Source: an uncultured Rhodospirillales bacterium
Lineage (GTDB): Bacteria; Pseudomonadota; Alphaproteobacteria; Azospirillales; Azospirillaceae
Length of the DNA: 55,021 nucleotides
NCBI GenBank assembly: GCA_903856295.1
Contig: CAIOBP010000144.1
Location: forward strand, 1-55,021
Direction of reading: 5' to 3'
This document shows, piece by piece, positions 48,664 through 55,021 of the stretch. Below the pieces are notes generated by a model, which was given only the letters and a program-made list of their open reading frames with translations, had not been told where the DNA came from and searched no databases. The position numbers and the translations under genes were made by a program. Position 1 is the first letter of the stretch. The number at the start of each line of letters is the position of its first letter.

Positions 48664-49491
48664 TTACTTCTCGAGTACGAAGCGACACAGGTCGGGCGTG
48701 ACTTCGGGGCACACTCCGAACCATGCTTCGAAGCCGGGGACGGCTTGGTGGAGCAGCATGCCCAGGCCGTCGACGATGACAGTGCCGCGCGCCTGCGCCG
48801 CCGCCAGCAGGGGCGTGATCAACGGTGTGTAGACGATGTCGGTGACCACGGCGTCGGCCGGCAGATCGGTCAGATCAAGCTCAAGGGGCGACTGACCGGT
48901 CATGCCCAGTGTCGTGGTGTTGACCAGCAGCGCCGCTCCGGCCACGTCCGGCTCCGGTATCACCCGGATCGGGCCGCCGATATCCCCGGCCAGCGCCTCG
49001 GCCTTGGCGGCCGTGCGGTTGTGAAGCCGAACCTCCGGCACTCCGGCATCGACCAGCGCCGCCACCACCGCCCGCGCCGCGCCGCCGGCCCCAAGCACCA
49101 GCGCCGGCCCGCTCTCGGGCCGCCAGCCGGGCGCGCCTCGGCGCAAATTGGTGATGAAGCCATAAGCATCGGTGTTGCGGCCCTCAAGCAGACCATCCGC
49201 GCCGACGACGATGGTGTTGACCGCGCCGATCCGCCGCGCCACCGCATCCACCCGGTCCATGGCGCGCAAGGCCGCTTCCTTGTGCGGCACGGTGACATTG
49301 GCACCGCGAAACCCCAGCGCCGGCAGAGCGCGGATCGCCTGCTCAAGCCGCTCCGGCGGCACCGCCAGCGGCACATAGGCGCCATCGATGCCGTACTGGT
49401 CCAACCAGAAACCATGAAGCCGCGGCGACCGGGAGTGGCCGACCGGCCAGCCGATCACCCCCGCCAGTTTCGCCTTGCCGCTGATGATCAT
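48664..49491 (-). CDS. aroE: Shikimate dehydrogenase (NADP+)
   Basis: Reduces 3-dehydroshikimate in aromatic amino acid synthesis. The 275-aa protein has the substrate motif [17 protein letters not shown], the catalytic Lys in [11 protein letters not shown], the Rossmann loop [19 protein letters not shown] and the [14 protein letters not shown] segment. It overlaps the maf stop (ATGA) and so is in the ppsR-maf-aroE unit. Confidence 0.96.
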   Translation of the reverse strand: MIISGKAKLAGVIGWPVGHSRSPRLHGFWLDQYGIDGAYVPLAVPPERLEQAIRALPALGFRGANVTVPHKEAALRAMDRVDAVARRIGAVNTIVVGADGLLEGRNTDAYGFITNLRRGAPGWRPESGPALVLGAGGAARAVVAALVDAGVPEVRLHNRTAAKAEALAGDIGGPIRVIPEPDVAGAALLVNTTTLGMTGQSPLELDLTDLPADAVVTDIVYTPLITPLLAAAQARGTVIVDGLGMLLHQAVPGFEAWFGVCPEVTPDLCRFVLEK

Positions 49492-50075
49492 GATTTCAGC
49501 TCTCCGAGGTCACGCAAGGCGCCGAGCAGCGCCAGCAGCGGCATGCCCAGAATCACGAAATGATCGCCGTCGACGCGGGAAAACAACTGAAGCCCCGGCC
49601 CCTCGATGCGATAGCACCCGACCGTCCGGCAGACATCGGGGCCGGCGGCCGCCAGATAATCCTCACGATAGGCGTCGCTGAAAGGCCGCATGGTCAGGCT
49701 CGCCGAGTCGCAATGGCGCCAGAGCACCGTGTCATCGCGCACGATCGCCACCGCCGAAATCAGCGTGTGCGTGCGTCCGCGCAACCGGGCCAGCTGGCTG
49801 CGCGCCTCGGCCATCGACTCGGGCTTGTCGAACCACTCGCCCTCGCAGTCGAGCATCTGGTCGGAGCCGATGACCAGCGCGCCGGGATGCCGCGCAGTCA
49901 CCGCCCGCGCCTTCAGTTCCGCCAGATCAAGAGCGATCGTGGCCGCCGCCGCCTGACCATCCCGCCGCTTGACCGCCGCCTCGTCGATATCGGCAGCATC
50001 GCACAGCGCCGCGACTCCGGCCTGCTCGAGCATCCGCCGGCGCGCACTTGAAGAGGAAGCCAGTACCACCGTCAT
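49488..50075 (-). CDS. maf: Maf-family nucleoside triphosphate pyrophosphatase
   Basis: House-cleaning NTP pyrophosphatase. The 195-aa protein starts [19 protein letters not shown], then has a conserved [19 protein letters not shown] and the [20 protein letters not shown] stretch. It is followed by [21 protein letters not shown] with GMPL. Substrate (dTTP/UTP or modified nucleotides) depends on subgroup, not determined here. The gene lies between ppsR and aroE. Confidence 0.93.
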   Translation of the reverse strand: MTVVLASSSSARRRMLEQAGVAALCDAADIDEAAVKRRDGQAAAATIALDLAELKARAVTARHPGALVIGSDQMLDCEGEWFDKPESMAEARSQLARLRGRTHTLISAVAIVRDDTVLWRHCDSASLTMRPFSDAYREDYLAAAGPDVCRTVGCYRIEGPGLQLFSRVDGDHFVILGMPLLALLGALRDLGELKS

Positions 50076-50091
50076 CGCGGCTTTCCCGTCA

Positions 50092-50922
50092 TCAGTCCGG
50101 CTTGATTTCAGCGGCCTCGCGATGCTGGGACAGCAGCATCAGGATTTCCGCCGCGGTCTCCTCGATCGAACGGCGCGAAACATCGATCACCGGCCAGCCC
50201 TTGCGCGCGAAAAAGCGCCGGGCCTCGGTAACCTCCTGCTTGATCGTATCGGGGTCGACATAATTACTGTCCACTGAGGGATTCAATAATCTCAGACGGT
50301 TGCGCCGAATCTGGATCAGGCGGTCGGGATCGTTGGTCAGGCCGACGATCAACGGGCTGACGATCTGGTCCAGTTCCGGCGGCAACGGACAGCCCGGAAC
50401 AAAGGGAACATTGGCGGCCTTGACGCCGCGATTGGCCAGATAAATGCAGGTCGGTGATTTCGAGGTCCGTGACACCCCGACCAGCACGACATCGGCCTCG
50501 TGCAACTCCCAGGTCGCCTGACCGTCATCATGAACCAGGGCGAAATCCATGGCGTCCATGCGGCTGAAATATTCGGCATCGAGCATGTGCTGGCGCCCGG
50601 GTTGGCGCTGCGACTCGATACCGAGATAAGTCCCGAGGGCGCTGATCAGCGGATCCAGCACGGAAACGCAGGGCATTTGCATCTCCCGGCAAAAATCCTC
50701 GAGTCGCCGCCGCAAGGTTTCATCGACAAGCGTGAACATCACCAGCCCAGGGTTCGCGTTGATACCATCGAACACCATATCAAGCTGCCTGGGCGTGCGG
50801 ACGAGATTCCAGAGATGTTCGTGTGGGTTTACATCGTCGAACTGACTCACACATGCGCGAGCAATACTGTTTACAGTTTCTCCTGTCGCGTCAGAAACCA
50901 GATGGACATGAAAGCTGCGCAT
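50092..50922 (-). CDS. ppsR: PPDK regulatory protein (bifunctional kinase/pyrophosphorylase, DUF299)
   Basis: Controls pyruvate phosphate dikinase (or PEP synthase) by ADP-dependent phosphorylation and phosphate-dependent dephosphorylation of a Thr. The 276-aa protein starts MRSFHVHLVSDATGETVNSI, has the P-loop GVSRTSKSPTCIYLANRG and ends AAEIKPD. The ATG at 50922 overlaps a perfect DnaA box. The frame continues 51 codons into the origin region, but this part is not family-like. In Caulobacter and Rickettsia a member of this family (RP001) flanks oriC next to hemE. Confidence 0.93.
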   Translation of the reverse strand: MRSFHVHLVSDATGETVNSIARACVSQFDDVNPHEHLWNLVRTPRQLDMVFDGINANPGLVMFTLVDETLRRRLEDFCREMQMPCVSVLDPLISALGTYLGIESQRQPGRQHMLDAEYFSRMDAMDFALVHDDGQATWELHEADVVLVGVSRTSKSPTCIYLANRGVKAANVPFVPGCPLPPELDQIVSPLIVGLTNDPDRLIQIRRNRLRLLNPSVDSNYVDPDTIKQEVTEARRFFARKGWPVIDVSRRSIEETAAEILMLLSQHREAAEIKPD

Positions 50923-51290
50923 TATCCACAGACCCCTGTGATCAAGTCGGCCCGATTTGGGGACGAATAAATTTGAGGGCAAACCATCCCCACCCGTCCA
51001 TCCGTCCCAACCCAACTTGTACCCAAGAGGATAATTATCTGCCACAGTTTTGCGTCCTGTTAGCAGGTGCAACATGACAGAAATTATCCCCGGGATTCAC
51101 CGGCGGGCCGGGCCTGCGAAACCAGGATTGCCAGCACTTATCCCCGGAAATCATCCACAGGTCGCATAGCGGCATGACCCGCCGAGTCGAATTGTGGATA
51201 AAAGCCGGCCAGCCATTAATCCCCAGCACTCACAGCCATCCACTATCCTCTTCCATAAAACTTATTAAAAAAATCTTAGGAAAAGGGGAT
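50920..51290. other. Probable chromosomal replication origin (oriC)
   Basis: The 434-bp gap between ppsR and hemE (50923-51356) has two perfect DnaA boxes, TTATCCACA (50922-50930, plus) and TGTGGATAA (51193-51201). TCATCCACA (51151-51159) has one mismatch, and TTATCCCCG occurs at 51084-51092 and 51138-51146. An AT-rich stretch (about 51252-51285, TTCCATAAAACTTATTAAA followed by AAAATCTTAGG) could unwind. A TTAA-N7-TTAG string (51265-51279) resembles a CtrA half-site pair. The ppsR-oriC-hemE arrangement is the known alphaproteobacterial origin context. No gene is convincing here. Confidence 0.85.
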
Positions 51291-51356
51291 TGCGTTTCGG
51301 AGAGAGGTTTGGCTTCCATAGGGCCGCTTCGTGATCCCTGCCGATGGAATGGTGCC

Positions 51357-52403
51357 TTGAGCGTCTCCCAAAAACCCTTTCTGGCCGCACTCGGTGGCAA
51401 GGTGCTTGATCGTCCGCCGTTTTGGTTGATGCGTCAGGCTGGCCGATATTTGCCGGAATACCGCAAGGTGCGCCAGCAGGCAGGAAGTTTCATAGATCTC
51501 TGTTTGAATTCTGAGCTGGCCTGCGAGGTTACCTTGCAGCCTCTTCGCCGCTACGGCATGGACGCGGCGATTCTGTTTTCAGATATTCTGATGGTGCCTT
51601 ACGGGCTTGGTCAGAAACTCGACTATTTGGAAGGCGAGGGACCCAGGCTTGATCCGGTGACCAATGTCGCCGCCCTCGAACGCCTGACTGTTTCCAGGTT
51701 TCATGAAACTCTGGAACCGATCTACCAGACCGTGCGCACCATCGCCGGAGCAGTGCCCGATGGAACCGCGCTGATCGGCTTTGCCGGATCGCCCTGGACG
51801 GTGGCCTGTTACATGGTCCAGGGTGGCGGCTCGAAGGAATGGGAAAAGGTCAAGGGCTTCGCCTACCGCGATGGCAAGGGCTTTGATGCCCTGATTGCCC
51901 TTCTGGTCACGGTGACGGTCGAGTATTTATCGAAGCAGATCGAAGCCGGCGCCGAGGCTGTCCAATTGTTTGACAGCTGGTCGGGGATTTTACCTGCGGA
52001 TCGCTTTCGCCGGTATGTCATAGAACCGACACGCGCAATCGTCGCTGCGCTGAAAGCCAAACATCCGACGGTTCCGGTGATCGGATTTCCCAGAAACTGC
52101 GGTGTGATGATTCAAGAGTATACGCAGGTAACCGGAATTGACGCGGTTGCGCTCGATACCACAGTCTGTCCGGTGTGGGCGGCCAGACATTTGCAGACCC
52201 TCAAACCGGTTCAAGGCAACCTGGACCCGATATTCGTTGCGGCGGGCGGAGAGTCGATGGTGTTGGCAACCGATGAAATCTTGCGCTCCCTGTCGGGCGG
52301 ACCGTTTGTCTTCAATCTTGGTCATGGTGTTACCCAGGGAACTCCGCCTGAGCATGTGGCGATTCTGGCCGATTTGATCCGCGCTTGGCCCGACCGTCGA
52401 TGA
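51357..52403 (+). CDS. hemE: Uroporphyrinogen decarboxylase
   Basis: Decarboxylates uroporphyrinogen III to coproporphyrinogen III. The 348-aa protein has PFWLMRQAGRYLPEYRKVR, the catalytic Asp in FSDILMVPYGLGQKL, GFAGSPWTVACYMVQG and LGHGVTQGTPPEHV. I begin at the TTG at 51357, giving SVSQKPFLAALGGK; a TTG at 51309 with GGAG six bases upstream would add 16 residues. It is followed by hemH (ATGA overlap). Codon use is somewhat less GC-rich than the window average. Confidence 0.93.
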   Translation: MSVSQKPFLAALGGKVLDRPPFWLMRQAGRYLPEYRKVRQQAGSFIDLCLNSELACEVTLQPLRRYGMDAAILFSDILMVPYGLGQKLDYLEGEGPRLDPVTNVAALERLTVSRFHETLEPIYQTVRTIAGAVPDGTALIGFAGSPWTVACYMVQGGGSKEWEKVKGFAYRDGKGFDALIALLVTVTVEYLSKQIEAGAEAVQLFDSWSGILPADRFRRYVIEPTRAIVAALKAKHPTVPVIGFPRNCGVMIQEYTQVTGIDAVALDTTVCPVWAARHLQTLKPVQGNLDPIFVAAGGESMVLATDEILRSLSGGPFVFNLGHGVTQGTPPEHVAILADLIRAWPDRR

Positions 52404-53416
52404 ACGCCAGCGACGACAGAACCGCGATCGTGCTGTTTTCGATGGGTGGGCCGGACAGTCTGGATGCTGTCCGGCCTTTCCTGTTCAATCTGTTCAACGA
52501 TCCCGCGATTTTGCGCTTGCCGCGCCTGCCCCGGTGGCTGCTGGCACACGTCATTTCCCGGCGGCGGGCACAGCCGGCGCGGGAAATTTACCGGCATCTT
52601 GGCGGCTGTTCACCCTTGCAGGCGAACTCCGAGGCTCAGGCCCGGGCGCTGGAAGCGGCCTTGGGCGGTTCCGACCGGGTGCGCTGCTTCGTCGCCATGC
52701 GCTACTGGCATCCCTTCGCTGATCAGGTGGTCCCAGCGGTCAGGTCGTACGATCCGGATCGGGTGATTTTGCTGCCGCTTTATCCCCAGTGGTCGACCAC
52801 CACCTCGGCGTCTTCGGTCGCGGATTGGCAGCGCGCCTGCCGGCAGGCCGGATTTTCCCGGCCAACCCGGACGGTTTGCTGCTATCCCGACAATCCCGGT
52901 TTCATCGGCGCGCTAGCCAAACTGGCTCGTCCGCTGTACCGGGCCGCCGCCAACCATGGCAAGACCCGGGTACTGTTTTCGGCCCATGGTCTTCCCGAGA
53001 AGATCGTCGCTGCCGGCGATCCGTATGCTTGGCACTGCGAGCGCACGATCGCGGCCCTGGTGGCGGCGCTGGCAATTCCCGATCTCGACTGGGTCGGCTG
53101 CTACCAAAGCCGGGTCGGGCCGCTGAAATGGATCGGCCCCGAGACCGCCGCCGAGATCGCCCGCGCCGGCCGGGAAGGGGTTTCAGTGGTGGTGGTGCCG
53201 ATCGCCTTCGTCTCGGAGCATTCCGAGACCCTGGTCGAGCTTGATGTCGAGTATCGCGCGCTCGCCGAACGCAGCGGGGTTCCGGCCTATCTGCGGGTGC
53301 CGACCGTTGGGGTCGATCCCGAATTCATCGCCGGGCTCGCCCGGCTGGTTCAGGAGGAGCCGGAAACCAAGCGTTGCCCTGCCAAGTTCGTGGGGTGCGG
53401 AAGCGAGGCGGGATGA
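52400..53416 (+). CDS. hemH: Ferrochelatase
   Basis: Inserts ferrous iron in protoporphyrin IX. The 338-aa protein has LPLYPQWSTTTSASSVADW, the catalytic His in FSAHGLPEKIVAAGDPY, CYQSRVGPLKWIGP and Glu in VSEHSETLVELDVEY. Two Cys near the C terminus (RCPAKFVGCGSE) recall the [2Fe-2S] ligands of some ferrochelatases, but the set is incomplete by eye. It overlaps hemE and hemJ (ATGA each). Confidence 0.95.
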   Translation: MNASDDRTAIVLFSMGGPDSLDAVRPFLFNLFNDPAILRLPRLPRWLLAHVISRRRAQPAREIYRHLGGCSPLQANSEAQARALEAALGGSDRVRCFVAMRYWHPFADQVVPAVRSYDPDRVILLPLYPQWSTTTSASSVADWQRACRQAGFSRPTRTVCCYPDNPGFIGALAKLARPLYRAAANHGKTRVLFSAHGLPEKIVAAGDPYAWHCERTIAALVAALAIPDLDWVGCYQSRVGPLKWIGPETAAEIARAGREGVSVVVVPIAFVSEHSETLVELDVEYRALAERSGVPAYLRVPTVGVDPEFIAGLARLVQEEPETKRCPAKFVGCGSEAG

Positions 53417-53841
53417 GTTACGAGGTCGTCAAGGCGCTTCACATTCTCAGTGTCGTTTCATGGATGGCGGGCTTATTCTATTTGCCCAGGCTTTTTGTTT
53501 ATCATGCCAGCGCGACTGTCGGATCGGAGCTGTCGGAAACCTTCAAGATCATGGAGCGCCGCCTGTATCGGGCGATTATGGGTCCGGCCAGCGTTGCGAC
53601 CTGGGTATTCGGCATCTGGCTGATCTATCTGGTCCCGGCTTTTCTTTATGAGCCATGGTTTCACGTCAAGGCGGTGTTTATCGTGGTCCTGACTTTTCTT
53701 CATCATGCCATGGGGCGCTGGCGGTTGGCATTCGCCGAGGACCGCAATCTTCACAGCCACCGCTTCTTCCGGATCGCCAATGAGCTGCCGACCCTCTGTC
53801 TGCTGGTGATCGTCTTCATGGTCGTGTTGAAACCCTTCTAA
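53413..53841 (+). CDS. hemJ: Protoporphyrinogen IX oxidase HemJ
   Basis: Penultimate step of haem synthesis, in the inner membrane. The 142-aa protein starts MSYEVVKALHILSVVSWMAG with the conserved His, then LPRLFVYH, and has four hydrophobic helices with a Lys in FHVKAVFIVVLTFLHH. Position after hemE and hemH supports the call over other short membrane families such as CopD. No hemG or hemY is seen. Confidence 0.92.
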   Translation: MSYEVVKALHILSVVSWMAGLFYLPRLFVYHASATVGSELSETFKIMERRLYRAIMGPASVATWVFGIWLIYLVPAFLYEPWFHVKAVFIVVLTFLHHAMGRWRLAFAEDRNLHSHRFFRIANELPTLCLLVIVFMVVLKPF

Positions 53842-53866
53842 ACTGATCCCGGCGGCGGTGTCGCGG

Positions 53867-53895
53867 TTGACTTACCGGGGTTAATCCGATACCTA
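53867..53895 (+). promoter_or_regulatory. Candidate promoter for rho
   Basis: TTGACT (53867-53872), 17-bp spacer, TACCTA (53890-53895, weak -10). It leaves a leader of about 150 bases before the rho ATG. Rho is commonly autoregulated in its leader. I see no intrinsic terminator in the gap. Confidence 0.4.
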
Positions 53896-54052
53896 TGGAT
53901 TCGGCGGGCCACGACTGCCTCTTTCGTTGCGATTCATCCGCAACCCGGCCCGAACGACTCTCCGGCTCTGTCCCTGGGCCGATCTCAGAGCGTTTCCTCG
54001 ATTCCCTTTATCCGCGCCCCTTCCTGAAGATATCCCTGCCACAGGTTGCTCG

Positions 54053-55021
<969 letters not shown>

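Noticed and set aside
51265-51279. CtrA-binding site in the origin (TTAA-N7-TTAG)
   Set aside because: One mismatch from TTAA-N7-TTAA in an AT-rich stretch is easily found by chance. Kept only as a remark in the oriC entry.

Overview
The window is GC-rich DNA from an alphaproteobacterium, most likely of the Rhodospirillales type. The evidence is gene content and order: rimP-nusA-ylxR-infB-rbfA-truB-rpsO-pnp, ppsR next to hemE, olsBA, a MucR/Ros regulator and dense ATGA-type stop/start overlaps. I cannot name a genus from sequence alone. No rRNA, tRNA or CRISPR array was recognised.

Layout. 1-2.8 kb: korAB (2-oxoacid:ferredoxin oxidoreductase) on the minus strand, preceded by a near-perfect sigma-54 promoter (2959-2974) and a TGT-N10-ACA NifA-type upstream site (3018-3033). 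3.4-13.9 kb: the minus-strand translation/RNA operon from rimP to pnp, with a hairpin-plus-T-run in the rimP leader and two unrecognised genes between rpsO and pnp. 13.9-14.8 kb: a divergent two-gene unit of lower GC, a 52-aa ORF followed by a likely ADP-ribosyltransferase-fold protein, resembling a toxin-antitoxin pair. 14.8-20.4 kb: HAD phosphatase, a degenerate EAL protein, clpB behind a sigma-32-like promoter, and a beta-carbonic anhydrase.

20.5-31.8 kb is a compact T7-like phage cassette: capsid, gp11-like, gp12-like, gp14-like, tailspike, small and large terminase, then lysis genes. No portal, scaffold, polymerase, integrase or repressor is present. Its promoter carries a palindromic operator in the -35/-10 spacer. 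Two apparent cargo genes interrupt it: a CheY-like receiver on the opposite strand, and a secreted six-cysteine protein preceded by a 98-bp array of seven 14-bp repeats, each carrying an in-register TAG/TAA.

32-48.6 kb is housekeeping: pyrD, an orphan histidine kinase, nfuA, a degenerate polysaccharide deacetylase, a VanX-type dipeptidase, tsaB-rimI, a TusA-like protein, mucR, olsBA, miaB-phoH-ybeY-corC-lnt, metK and trmB. 48.6-55 kb holds aroE-maf-ppsR diverging from hemE-hemH-hemJ, then rho, which is cut by the window end. The ppsR-hemE gap has DnaA boxes and an AT-rich stretch and is very probably the chromosomal origin.

A family of GC-rich palindromic hairpins occurs at seven intergenic sites, mostly just past stop codons.
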